From positions 1-51,582 of the forward strand of contig JALSRD010000065.1 of NCBI GenBank assembly GCA_026984935.1: a DNA stretch of 51,582 nt, given 5' to 3'. This document shows positions 32,961-41,120 of this stretch, one piece after another. Below the pieces are notes generated by a model, which worked only from the letters and a program-made list of their open reading frames with translations, did not search any database and had not been told where the DNA came from. Origin of the DNA: Desulfobacterales bacterium (GTDB lineage Bacteria; Desulfobacterota; Desulfobacteria; Desulfobacterales; JALSRD01). How positions within the stretch are numbered: the stretch's first letter is position 1; every line of letters starts with the position of its first letter. The translations under genes were made by a program, and so were the position numbers.

Positions 32961-33740
32961 CTAGGTTCCCTCCTGGACTTCCAGTTTCCCGGACAGTTCT
33001 TTGGGCGCAATGAAGGCCTTGAGTTTCTGTTCGATGATGCGGTGATTTTCGCCGGCCTGAATGGCCAGCACACCCTCCAGCACCATCTCTTTGAGCAGAA
33101 TTTCCTTTTTGCTGCGGGTCTTGAGTTTGCCGGCAATGGGCAAAAACAACAGATTGGACAAGATGGTGCCGTAAAAGGTGGTCAGCAGCGCCACCGCCAT
33201 GGGTGCGCCGATGGAGCTGGGGTCCTTCATCTGCATCAGCATCTGCACCAGACCGATAATGGTGCCCAACATGCCCACTGCCGGCGCAAAGGCCCCCATG
33301 GTGGAGAAAATCTCGGATCCCAGCTTGTGGCGCTCACTCACGTAGGCGATTTCTGTGGTCAGGACATCTTCGATGGCACCGGCCTCCATGCCGTCGATGG
33401 CCATCTGGATGCCCTTGCTTAGAAAGGGGTCCTCGATATCCTGCAGCTGCGATTCAAAGGAGAGGATACCTTCCTGGCGGGCTTTTTTGGCAAAATCGAC
33501 GATCACCGGGATCAGGTCGCCGGCCGGATGCGCACGGTACCGGAAAGCGTTTTTGGCCACGCCGAAAACACTCATGACTTCTGAAATCGGATAGGCGATA
33601 AACGTCGCGCCCATGGTACCGCCCACGACGATCATCAGGGAAGGATAGTTGATAAACCAGGCACCGGAGCCTCCCATCAGAATGGAGATTCCGACCAGGC
33701 CGCCGGCCACCAGCAGCCCGATGAAAGTGGCAATATCCAC
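32961..33740 (-). CDS. motA: Flagellar stator protein MotA
   Basis: 259 residues. Four membrane helices in the MotA pattern: MDIATFIGLLVAGGLVGIS, WFINYPSLMIVVGGTMGATF, then a cytosolic loop and MGAFAPAVGMLGTIIGLVQM with the final VALLTTFYGTILSNLLFLPI. The charged cytosolic part contacts FliG. It starts with GTG, preceded by AAGGAGCAAATTGC. It is the first gene after a 408-base gap that holds a sigma-54 promoter, so it opens the long motA-to-fliA transcript. Confidence 0.96.
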   Translation of the reverse strand: MDIATFIGLLVAGGLVGISILMGGSGAWFINYPSLMIVVGGTMGATFIAYPISEVMSVFGVAKNAFRYRAHPAGDLIPVIVDFAKKARQEGILSFESQLQDIEDPFLSKGIQMAIDGMEAGAIEDVLTTEIAYVSERHKLGSEIFSTMGAFAPAVGMLGTIIGLVQMLMQMKDPSSIGAPMAVALLTTFYGTILSNLLFLPIAGKLKTRSKKEILLKEMVLEGVLAIQAGENHRIIEQKLKAFIAPKELSGKLEVQEGT

Positions 33741-33839
33741 GCAATTTGCTCCTTGGTTGAAATTTTCACAAAACCTGACCCGCCGGTATCACCCGGCAGC
33801 CGCCGTCGTGGCGCACTGTTTTGCGGCAACTTTCGAATG

Positions 33840-33855
33840 AGCAATTTATGTGCCG
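33840..33855 (-). promoter_or_regulatory. Sigma-54 promoter upstream of motA
   Basis: Minus strand reads CGGCAC-ATAAA-TTGCT, against TGGCAC-N5-TTGCW; GG-N10-GC spacing is exact. The predicted start lies about 90 bases before the motA GTG. Confidence 0.72.
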
Positions 33856-34069
33856 GATTCTGTCCGCAGAGCCAACGGGATTCAAAAAAAAGCAGTCAAT
33901 GTCAATTTACCGAAATCAAAAGATAAAATACTTAAAATTCCTGGGAAAGTGGAAGTTTATGGCCGGCTATCGGTGTTGCGGAGGGATGTAGGCGCTTAGA
34001 CCCCGTCAAAATGATGTACCGTTGTCAAAGCCTTGACGTGGGCAAAGCGGCAAACCGTGCGGTACAGGT

Positions 34070-34110
34070 GCCTCCGCCATCCCGGCGGAACCGGGCGGAA
34101 TGGCGGAGGC
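34070..34110 (-). terminator. Strong hairpin after flgE
   Basis: GCCTCCGCCAT at 34070-34080 pairs perfectly with ATGGCGGAGGC at 34100-34110, and CCCGG/CCGGG extends the stem inside. It starts about 39 bases after the flgE stop on the minus strand. No T tract follows, so it may be Rho-linked or protect the 3' end. Confidence 0.5.
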
Positions 34111-34148
34111 CGTCTGCTTCGAGAGACGATATGGATGGCGGCGGAGCG

Positions 34149-35012
34149 CTAACGCTTGATATTGACCAGTTCGTTTAGCATTTCGTCACTGGTGGTGATC
34201 ACCCGCGAGTTGGCCTGGAAGGCCCGCTGGGCTGTGATCATGTTGACGAATTCGGTGGCCAGATCCACGTTGGAGATTTCCAGCGAATTGGAGATCACGC
34301 TGCCATAATCGCCGGTGGCGGGGACGCCCACCGTGGCCGTACCGGAGTCAGCGGTTTCCTGCCACAGGTTACCGCTGAGCTTGGCCAGCCCGTTGATGTT
34401 TTTGAACTTGTACAGTGCCGTCTGGTACAGCGGCTGGGGCACGCCAAAATTTGCGTCGCCGGCGGAGAGGTTGCCGTCCACGCCGTAGAGCGTGCCGTTG
34501 TCCTGCACGGTGATGCTCTCCCAGCGGTCCAAGTCGATGGTGATGTCCACCGGAGTCGGCGGCGGATCGGGCAGTGGCAGGGCTGTACCGCCCAGGCCTT
34601 CGAGCATAAAGCCCTGCACTTTCTTGCCCGTGCGGCTCAACAGGTTGCCGTCCTTGTCGAAACTGAAATCACCGGCCCGCGTGTAGTATGTTTTTACATC
34701 ATCCTTGACCGAAAAGAACCCGTTGCCGTTAATGGCCATGTCCGTGGCGTTGCCGGTGGACTGCAACGGGCCCTGGGCCCAGTCGAACTTGACGCCCAGC
34801 ACCTGGACCCCGTTGCCGATTTCATTGCCCGAAAAGCCGCTGTTGACCGCACTGGAGACCACGTCGGTGGTCTGGTTCAAAATGTTGGCGAACGAAAGGC
34901 TCGAACTCTTAAAGCCCGGCGTGTTGACATTGGCGATGTTGTCGCCGATGGCTTCCATGGATTCCTTGTTGGCGTTCAGACCGGTAACCCCGGAGTAAAG
35001 TGATCGCATCAT
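34149..35012 (-). CDS. flgE: Short flagellar hook protein FlgE
   Basis: 287 residues from the ATG at 35012, with AAAGGAGG upstream (a second ATG follows directly). Hook family ends are intact: MMRSLYSGVTGLNANKESM, DNIANVNTPGFKSSS, then MAINGNGFFSVKDD, and at the C-terminus LEISNVDLATEFVNMITAQR. It follows flgD, as flgE normally does. Enteric FlgE is about 400 residues, so the outer variable hook domain is largely missing; the size is close to FlgG. A second, longer hook protein elsewhere in the genome is possible. Confidence 0.85.
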   Translation of the reverse strand: MMRSLYSGVTGLNANKESMEAIGDNIANVNTPGFKSSSLSFANILNQTTDVVSSAVNSGFSGNEIGNGVQVLGVKFDWAQGPLQSTGNATDMAINGNGFFSVKDDVKTYYTRAGDFSFDKDGNLLSRTGKKVQGFMLEGLGGTALPLPDPPPTPVDITIDLDRWESITVQDNGTLYGVDGNLSAGDANFGVPQPLYQTALYKFKNINGLAKLSGNLWQETADSGTATVGVPATGDYGSVISNSLEISNVDLATEFVNMITAQRAFQANSRVITTSDEMLNELVNIKR

Positions 35013-35105
35013 GGCTGAATTTCCTCCTTTATGGTTTGACGCACAGCGCGCCACTGGATTTGCAGGATCCACACACGGCGCTCGTGCCGTGAACCCTGTT
35101 TTCCG

Positions 35106-35849
35106 CTACTCCCCGCTTTCTTCGGGCGGCGGTTCTTCGGATTCGCCGGCTGCAGCCTCGGCATCGGTGACTTTCTGCACCGCCGCCAACGGAATGAGGT
35201 CCTCGCCGGTCATCAGATAGGGGCTGCCGTTGTCGAAGCGCACCCCGGTGACCACGCCCTCACTGAAGTTGCCCGTATCGATGGGTGTGCCGTTTTCATC
35301 CTCCGCCTGGACCTTGAAGGTGTAGATGCCCGGCGGCATCCGCGTACCCTTGGCGTCTTTGCCGTTCCAGCTGGCCGTCTGCTCACCGGCGGGCAGTGCT
35401 CCGGAAGTCAGCGTATTGACAAAATTCCCGGCGGCATCATAGATGTCGATGCTGACCGCGCTGGCGGCTTTGGGCAACGCAAAGGTAATCTGGCTGTCGG
35501 CGCCGGCCTGCAGACGTGTGGTGTTGCCGTTGGACAGAACATTTTTGCCGATCAAGCCCACCGCCTCGGAGTTGTTGATGGAATTCTGGTACAGCTGGAG
35601 CAGCTTCAGGTTTTCGTTGATGTTGGTCAGCTGCTCCAGGGAACTGAACTGTGCCAACTGGCTGACAAACTCGGTGTTGTCCATGGGGCTCAAGGGATCC
35701 TGGTTTTTCAGCTGGGTCACCAGCAGTTTCAGAAAATCCTCCTTGCCCATCACATTGGAGTTCGCGGAATACAGCTGCGTCGTCTGGCTCGTGACAGGGG
35801 AAACCTGGGAATTTGTGTCCACGGCAGATCCCTCCTTAAATCCCGGCAT
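35106..35849 (-). CDS. flgD: Flagellar hook cap protein FlgD
   Basis: 247 residues. The N-terminal FlgD signature is clear: MGKEDFLKLLVTQLKNQDPL, then SPMDNTEFVSQLAQFSSLEQ. The C-terminal part has the FlgD Ig-like/Tudor fold region (AGEQTASWNGKDAKGTRMPP) and an acidic tail rich in Glu and Pro. FlgD caps the growing hook and is lost on completion. Two starts are possible: ATG at 35849 with GGAGG five bases upstream, or GTG at 35822 with AAGGAGG nine bases upstream. Confidence 0.94.
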   Translation of the reverse strand: MPGFKEGSAVDTNSQVSPVTSQTTQLYSANSNVMGKEDFLKLLVTQLKNQDPLSPMDNTEFVSQLAQFSSLEQLTNINENLKLLQLYQNSINNSEAVGLIGKNVLSNGNTTRLQAGADSQITFALPKAASAVSIDIYDAAGNFVNTLTSGALPAGEQTASWNGKDAKGTRMPPGIYTFKVQAEDENGTPIDTGNFSEGVVTGVRFDNGSPYLMTGEDLIPLAAVQKVTDAEAAAGESEEPPPEESGE

Positions 35850-35887
35850 CTGTGCCTCCGGCCGGGCGAAATCAATAGGTTATCGTT

Positions 35888-37519
35888 TCAAACAAAGTAG
35901 TCGATCAGTCCGACCCGTTCCCGGCTGCCGGCAGTTTGCGCCGGCCGCGGAACGGTTTCCGAGTGCACGGCCTCAGACGCCACCGATTGCACTCCTGTGC
36001 CCAGGGCTTCCCGGCCCGAGCTCCCGGCCTGGGGATTCCCGCCGGCCGCCGGCTGAAAATCTCCGGCCACCGAAACATCCAGGTGGTCAATGTGCAGGTT
36101 GTGGTTCTGCAGTTCGGCCCGCAACTGGCCGATGTGGTGTTCAACCATCGTCTTGACCCAGGTGCTCTCGGTGACAATTTTCAAGGTGATCTGTTGCTGA
36201 TCGCTGGCGATGTGCAACCGCAGATGGCCCAGCACCTCGGGTTTCAGGTTAATGCGCAGCTCGGTCTTGCCCGCTTTCAGGTGCAGCACGGCTTTGTCCA
36301 CGATCTGCTGCAAAAGATCCTGTTGAAAAGGCCGCGGCACGTTTTCAGCGGCATCGGCGCCGCCGCTTGCCTGGGCCGTTGCCGACGCTGAATGGCCGCC
36401 GCCGAACAGGTCGGCATGGCCGCCCTGCTTCTCCGTACCGCTTTGTCCGGCCGGCTCAAGTCGTTGTGTCGCCACACTCGCACCTGTTTTGGCGCCCGCC
36501 TGCACGTCCGCAGCCGTCGGCGGGACAGCTCTGGCCGCCGGTACCGGCTGGCTTGGCGCGTTCTTGGCGATAGCAGAAGACGCCGCTTCAACGCCCGGGG
36601 CACCATTTTTGGCCATGCCCACAGCAGCGGCATTGGCGTCATCCGGCACAACCCGTGTGTTGCCGCTGGCCTGCGTCTTTGACGGCGCGACAGTCTTCAC
36701 GGCGCCTTGCGAAACCGCCCTTGGTTTTGGGGCTTTATTTTTGTCGGCCTGCTGATCCTGGACGCCGCCTTCCTTTGATTTCTCTGCCGTCACCTGCCGG
36801 CCTGCGTCCGACGGCGACGATTTCTCCGCCTGCACATTTTTGGCTTCGGCCGGCGCCACCGGAGCCGGTTTTCCGTTCTCCGGCGGTTTTGCTTCGGCAG
36901 TTTCCTCTCCCGGCAATGCCGTCTGTCCGGTCAAGGCCGCCGTCTGACCGCCCCCGGGCTGTGCCTGGCCGTCGGTATTGCTCTTGACATCCTCCCGGCC
37001 CGTTTGTACCTGCCGGCCATCATCAGGGGAGGACGTCTTGGCGGCGTCATGCTCTGTTCCGGAAGCCGGCCGGCCGTCATCGCGCCTTTTGGAATCGGCA
37101 ACCGCTCCATCCCGCCGGCTTTCATCGGGCTGCGAGACCGCGTTTTTATGCTGTTCCGCCGACCGTTCACTTTCATGCGCACGAAACTCATGGTGCGTAT
37201 CTGCGATCCTGTCTTCACGGGATTCCCGCCGGCGGTCCTCGCGCAGCTCGGACAAAGTGTTTTTCTGTCGGCGCTGCAAGGCGTTTTTGGCCCTCTGTAC
37301 AGATTCCCGCCGGGCCTCCTGCAGCTGCTTTTCACGGCGCACTTCATCCAGCGAGCGCCGAAAGCTCGGCAGCCGCGGCCGGGCCTTGTCCGCGTCGTTT
37401 GCAGAGCGCCCAAAGCCCGGCAGCTCCGGCGGCCGCACATCTCCGGCGGCCGCTTTAGCCTCGGTCCTTTTCAAAAGAACAGTTTCCTTTAAACTGGCAT
37501 ACACTCCCAGACTATTCAT
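35888..37519 (-). CDS. fliK: Flagellar hook-length control protein FliK
   Basis: 543 residues from the ATG at 37519, with GGCGGAGGTGCA upstream, overlapping the fliJ end by eight bases. Residues up to about 400 are low complexity, rich in Ala, Lys, Asp, Glu, Gln and Arg, as expected for the ruler part. The C-terminal FliK domain is conserved: LHLKAGKTELRINLKPEVLG, then LRLHIASDQQQITLKIVTES and LRAELQNHNLHIDHLDVSVA. It measures the hook and triggers the FlhB switch. A long and strongly charged ruler contrasts with the short hook protein encoded two genes later. Confidence 0.92.
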   Translation of the reverse strand: MNSLGVYASLKETVLLKRTEAKAAAGDVRPPELPGFGRSANDADKARPRLPSFRRSLDEVRREKQLQEARRESVQRAKNALQRRQKNTLSELREDRRRESREDRIADTHHEFRAHESERSAEQHKNAVSQPDESRRDGAVADSKRRDDGRPASGTEHDAAKTSSPDDGRQVQTGREDVKSNTDGQAQPGGGQTAALTGQTALPGEETAEAKPPENGKPAPVAPAEAKNVQAEKSSPSDAGRQVTAEKSKEGGVQDQQADKNKAPKPRAVSQGAVKTVAPSKTQASGNTRVVPDDANAAAVGMAKNGAPGVEAASSAIAKNAPSQPVPAARAVPPTAADVQAGAKTGASVATQRLEPAGQSGTEKQGGHADLFGGGHSASATAQASGGADAAENVPRPFQQDLLQQIVDKAVLHLKAGKTELRINLKPEVLGHLRLHIASDQQQITLKIVTESTWVKTMVEHHIGQLRAELQNHNLHIDHLDVSVAGDFQPAAGGNPQAGSSGREALGTGVQSVASEAVHSETVPRPAQTAGSRERVGLIDYFV

Positions 37520-37961
37520 TGCACCTCCGCCTGCGGTTAAACGTAGTGGTTGCCACTTCATCCAGGAAGTTTCGCTCTGCCAGGCGCAAGCGCTCAGCTT
37601 CTCGATACGCCTGCCCCTCTTTGAGTTTGTCCAGCATTTTCCTCTTTTTTACGGCTTCCAGAAGCTCTGCAAGCTTTTCTTTGTACTGCCGCCGGATGTC
37701 CTCGATGCGGCGCTGCTGGCGCCGGATATCATTATCGACGGCACTCAGGTAGCAGTCATACTGCTTAAGTTCCGGTGCACTCAGGCCTTCCCTCTGCCGC
37801 TGCTGGAACCTGGCGAAGGTCTTCGCCCTGGATGTCTGCAGGTCGGCCAGCACAGCCTGCGCGCTTTCTCTCTGGGTGTAAATCCCCGCCAGCTCGCGCT
37901 GCAGCCGGTCTTCTTCCAGCTGGCGGTAATTCAGCAGTGGTTGCAGCCTGAATTGAAACAT
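37512..37961 (-). CDS. fliJ: Flagellar export chaperone FliJ
   Basis: 149 residues, nearly all coiled coil, starting MFQFRLQPLLNYRQLEEDRL as FliJ proteins do, and ending in an Arg-rich tail. FliJ is the central stalk of the FliI ATPase ring and links it to FlhA. AAGAGGGTTTA precedes the ATG. It lies between fliI and fliK, the usual place. Confidence 0.92.
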   Translation of the reverse strand: MFQFRLQPLLNYRQLEEDRLQRELAGIYTQRESAQAVLADLQTSRAKTFARFQQRQREGLSAPELKQYDCYLSAVDNDIRRQQRRIEDIRRQYKEKLAELLEAVKKRKMLDKLKEGQAYREAERLRLAERNFLDEVATTTFNRRRRCNE

Positions 37962-38038
37962 TAAACCCTCTTTTTGGGCACCGATCCCGGCCGGCTACGG
38001 CGGCGGCCGCAACCGATCCGCAATTTTTCACGACATTC

Positions 38039-39367
38039 TCAGCCGGACTCGGCAAACAGCGCCTCCAGCATCCGGCGGCTCTGCGCCAGATCGAAATGCT
38101 CATGCGTATCCTGCGTCAGGAAATCGTTGATTCGGTCGATCATCTCGATGGCAAAGTCGATTTTCGGATTGCTCCCCTGAACGTAGGCCCCGATATTGAT
38201 CAGATCTTCGGCTTTCCTGTAGGTCGCCAGCACGGATTTCAGCCGCCGCGCCGTCTCTTTGTGCCGCTGATCCACAATTTCATCCATTACCCGGCTGATG
38301 CTGGCCAGCACATCAATGGCCGGATAATGATTCTGCACGGCCAGGTCCCTTTTTAAGACAATGTGCCCGTCTAAAATGGAGCGTACGGCATCGGCAACGG
38401 GCTCGTTCATGTCGTCGCCCTCCACCAGCACCGTGTAGAGGCCGGTGATGCTGCCCTTGTGGGATGCATTCCCGGCGCGCTCGAGCAGCCGCGGAAGCAG
38501 GGTGAAAACCGACGGTGTGTACCCCTTGGAGGTCGGCGGCTCGCCCAGTGCCAATCCAATTTCACGCTGGGCCATGGCAAACCGTGTGACCGAATCCATC
38601 ATCAGATTGACGGTTTTCCTGCAATCCCTGAAGTACTCGGCGATGGCCGTGGCAATGAAGGCGCCCCGCACCCGGATCAACGGCAGATGGTCGGAAGTCG
38701 CCACGACCACCACCGAGCGTTTCAGTCCGGCTTCACCCAATGCATTTTCGATGAAATCGTTGACTTCCCTGCCGCGCTCGCCGATGAGTGCAATCACATT
38801 CACATCCGCACTGCTGCTGCGGGCGATCATGCCCATCAGCATACTCTTGCCCACACCGGAGCCGGCAAATATCCCCATGCGCTGTCCGCATCCCACGGTC
38901 AGTAAGCCATCGATGGATTTTATGGAAGTGCTCAGCGGCTGGTGGATGGTCCGCCTCTGCAGCGGATTGATCGGGTTTGCATAAATCGGATAGCGGGCGC
39001 TGCAGCGGACCGGACCCTTGCCGTCGATGGGGTTGCCCAGCCCGTCGATCACACGCCCCAGAAGCGCGTCGCCGACCGGAAAAACAGCCTGGCTGCGGCG
39101 GGTTTCGATACGGCATCCCGGTCCCAGTCCGCGGTATTCGCCAAGCGGCATCAGCAGCACCCGGCCGTCTTTAAATCCCAGCACTTCCGCTGGAATTTCC
39201 AGGTCGCTGTCCGACGCGAAAATCGTGCCGATACTGCCGATGCTGGCCTGGATGCCTTCGGCCTCGATCACCAGGCCCACCACCTGGGTCACCCTTCCCG
39301 TATTCCGGAAAGTGTCCAGTGTTTCCAGACCCTGAAAATACCCGGAGAAATCAGGATCGGCTCTCAT
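38039..39367 (-). CDS. fliI: Flagellum-specific export ATPase FliI
   Basis: 442 residues. Related to F1 ATPase beta subunits. Walker A is GSGVGKS at 169-175, Walker B lies in VNLMMDSVTRFA, and the type III ATPase signature is GEPPTSKGYTPSVFTLLPRL. It forms a hexamer that uncouples export substrates from chaperones. GGAGAAGGACC precedes the ATG, which overlaps the fliH stop (ATGA). The length is typical. Confidence 0.97.
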   Translation of the reverse strand: MRADPDFSGYFQGLETLDTFRNTGRVTQVVGLVIEAEGIQASIGSIGTIFASDSDLEIPAEVLGFKDGRVLLMPLGEYRGLGPGCRIETRRSQAVFPVGDALLGRVIDGLGNPIDGKGPVRCSARYPIYANPINPLQRRTIHQPLSTSIKSIDGLLTVGCGQRMGIFAGSGVGKSMLMGMIARSSSADVNVIALIGERGREVNDFIENALGEAGLKRSVVVVATSDHLPLIRVRGAFIATAIAEYFRDCRKTVNLMMDSVTRFAMAQREIGLALGEPPTSKGYTPSVFTLLPRLLERAGNASHKGSITGLYTVLVEGDDMNEPVADAVRSILDGHIVLKRDLAVQNHYPAIDVLASISRVMDEIVDQRHKETARRLKSVLATYRKAEDLINIGAYVQGSNPKIDFAIEMIDRINDFLTQDTHEHFDLAQSRRMLEALFAESG

Positions 39368-40092
39368 GGTCCTTCTCCGGATTGATGCGGATCGGCTATG
39401 GCGCCACCCGGCAGCAGGGCTTTAAAAGCGGATTCGATCACCTGCAGGCGGCTCTCGACGGTGGCATCCAGTTCGGCGGACCCGCTGTAAATACGACATC
39501 CGCCCCGTGAAATACCGTCATTGGCTTCGATACGAATCTTTTCGCCGCCCGCCGACAGCGTCAGTGTGCCTTCCTCTTCCAGGGATCTTACCAACGCGGC
39601 ATCTTCGGGATGCATATGAACAGCCAGCCTGTGCGCATCATCCGCGGCTTCTATGGCCTTGCGCATCACCTTGACGACGATTTCAGGATCGATCTTCAGT
39701 TCCTGGAAAACGATCTTGCGTGCCACGGCCAGTGCCAACCGGACGCTTTCTCCCTCCACCCGCCGGTACAGCTCCGCCTGCCGCCGGTCAATCTCACCCA
39801 GCGCCCGCTGCAGGTTTTCCATGAGGGTGGACAATTCCCTGTCGGTGGCCGCCCTTGCGGCGGCATGCCCCTGCTGGTAGCCGGCTTCAAAGGCACGCTT
39901 CTCGGCCTGGGCGGCATCGTCCCCGGCAGCCTGCTGCAGGTTGTCATCCACATCCGCGCCTTCGGCCGGCATCCGGGTAAAGCGTCCGGTATTTTCGGAT
40001 TCGACTGCCTGGCGCATCTCCGCAATATCGGGGAAGCAGTACGGCCTGCAGGCCAGGCGCTCTTCTGCAATCGTATGCTGATCTGCGCCCAT
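39364..40092 (-). CDS. fliH: Flagellar assembly protein FliH
   Basis: 242 residues. Acidic N-terminus, a central helical stretch (KRAFEAGYQQGHAAARAATD) and the C-terminal FliH domain similar to the V-ATPase E subunit: LALAVARKIVFQELKIDPEI, VRLAVHMHPEDAAL-like and GCRIYSGSAELDATVESRLQ. FliH is the stator-like regulator of FliI and anchors it to FliN. Two bases separate it from the fliG stop (TGATATG). Confidence 0.92.
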   Translation of the reverse strand: MGADQHTIAEERLACRPYCFPDIAEMRQAVESENTGRFTRMPAEGADVDDNLQQAAGDDAAQAEKRAFEAGYQQGHAAARAATDRELSTLMENLQRALGEIDRRQAELYRRVEGESVRLALAVARKIVFQELKIDPEIVVKVMRKAIEAADDAHRLAVHMHPEDAALVRSLEEEGTLTLSAGGEKIRIEANDGISRGGCRIYSGSAELDATVESRLQVIESAFKALLPGGAIADPHQSGEGP

Positions 40093-40093
40093 A

Positions 40094-41080
40094 TCAGGTC
40101 ACCAGGTCCCCACCGCCGCGTCCGCTGATGATGATCTCGCCCTTGGTTTCCATTTCCTGCACGATGCCGGTAATTTTCTGCTGTGCGGCATCGACTTCCG
40201 CCATGCGCACCGGACCCAGGGACTCGATCTCCTCCTGCAGGATTTCCGCCGCACGCTGGGACATATTGTTAAAGATTTTCGCTTTGACCTCTTCGGAAGC
40301 CGCCTTGAGCGCCACCGCCAGTTCACGGGTTTCCACCTGCCGCAGGACTTTTTGCATGCCGCGGTCATCGACCAGCACCAGATCGTCGAAGATAAACATG
40401 CGTTCTTTGATCTGTGCGGCCAGTTCAGGATCGATCTCCTCAATATCAGCCATGATCTGGCCGCCCACAATCTCGCTGGACTGGTTCAGGATATCGGCGA
40501 GATGATCGATGCCGCCGGCCTTGCTGGCGGATGCCGTGCTGATGCTTTCCAGGATCTCCTGGAATGCCCTGTCCACTTCGGCCACCGTGTCGGACATGAC
40601 CTTGCTCAACCGGGCGATGCGGATGGCCACTTCCCCCCGCAGCTCGTCGGGCAGTTGCGCCAGGACCTGGCTGGCATTGTCGGGCTTCAAATGCGAAATC
40701 ACCAACGCGATGGTCTGGGGGTGTTCGCTTTTGATGGTTTCGGCGAGCTGGTCGGGATCGATGGCCTGGAGAATCCCCAGGGTTTCATCCCCCTCCGGAT
40801 TTTCCTGCTCTGCCGCCGGCTTCCCGGTTGATGCCGGCTTTTCGGGCGATGGGCTTGGAACCGCCGGTCGGTCGCGATACTGCGGCGCCGTCATGATAAA
40901 CTCCTGGGCCACTTTCTCGATGACTTCCGGTGCAATCGGCCCCAGGGCAACCACGTGGTTCATCACTTTTTCCCTTTCGGAATCGGTCATCTGGGTCAAC
41001 ACTTCCTCAACGGCCTCTTTCCCCAAAGCCTTTACCAGGACGGCCACTTTCAACGAACCGGATAACTGTTTAGGATCCAT
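40094..41080 (-). CDS. fliG: Flagellar motor switch protein FliG
   Basis: 328 residues. The N domain binds FliF; the middle domain has the EHPQTIALVISHL signature and LAQLPDELRGEVAIRIARL; the C-terminal torque domain contains FDDLVLVDDRGMQKVLRQVE with charged residues that meet MotA. The linker between N and M domains is longer than usual and rich in Pro, Lys and Glu. It sits between fliF and fliH. Confidence 0.97.
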   Translation of the reverse strand: MDPKQLSGSLKVAVLVKALGKEAVEEVLTQMTDSEREKVMNHVVALGPIAPEVIEKVAQEFIMTAPQYRDRPAVPSPSPEKPASTGKPAAEQENPEGDETLGILQAIDPDQLAETIKSEHPQTIALVISHLKPDNASQVLAQLPDELRGEVAIRIARLSKVMSDTVAEVDRAFQEILESISTASASKAGGIDHLADILNQSSEIVGGQIMADIEEIDPELAAQIKERMFIFDDLVLVDDRGMQKVLRQVETRELAVALKAASEEVKAKIFNNMSQRAAEILQEEIESLGPVRMAEVDAAQQKITGIVQEMETKGEIIISGRGGGDLVT

Positions 41081-41120
41081 TCTTCAGCGTATGCGCACTT
41101 TCATATAGATTAACTCGTCT

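Larger units (their letters stand above)
33741..34148. other. Intergenic region between flgE and motA
   Basis: 408 bases without a gene. From right to left it holds a strong hairpin after flgE (34070-34110), an A+T-rich stretch with several GTCAA words (33895-33907, 34005-34010, 34023-34028, TTGAC at 34033) and the motA sigma-54 promoter (33840-33855). The GTCAA words could be activator-binding sites. In relatives a small flbD gene can stand near here; none is present. Confidence 0.5.

Noticed and set aside
33741-34148. Missed flbD or other small gene between flgE and motA
   Set aside because: No frame with a ribosome site or the flbD pattern was found in either strand.
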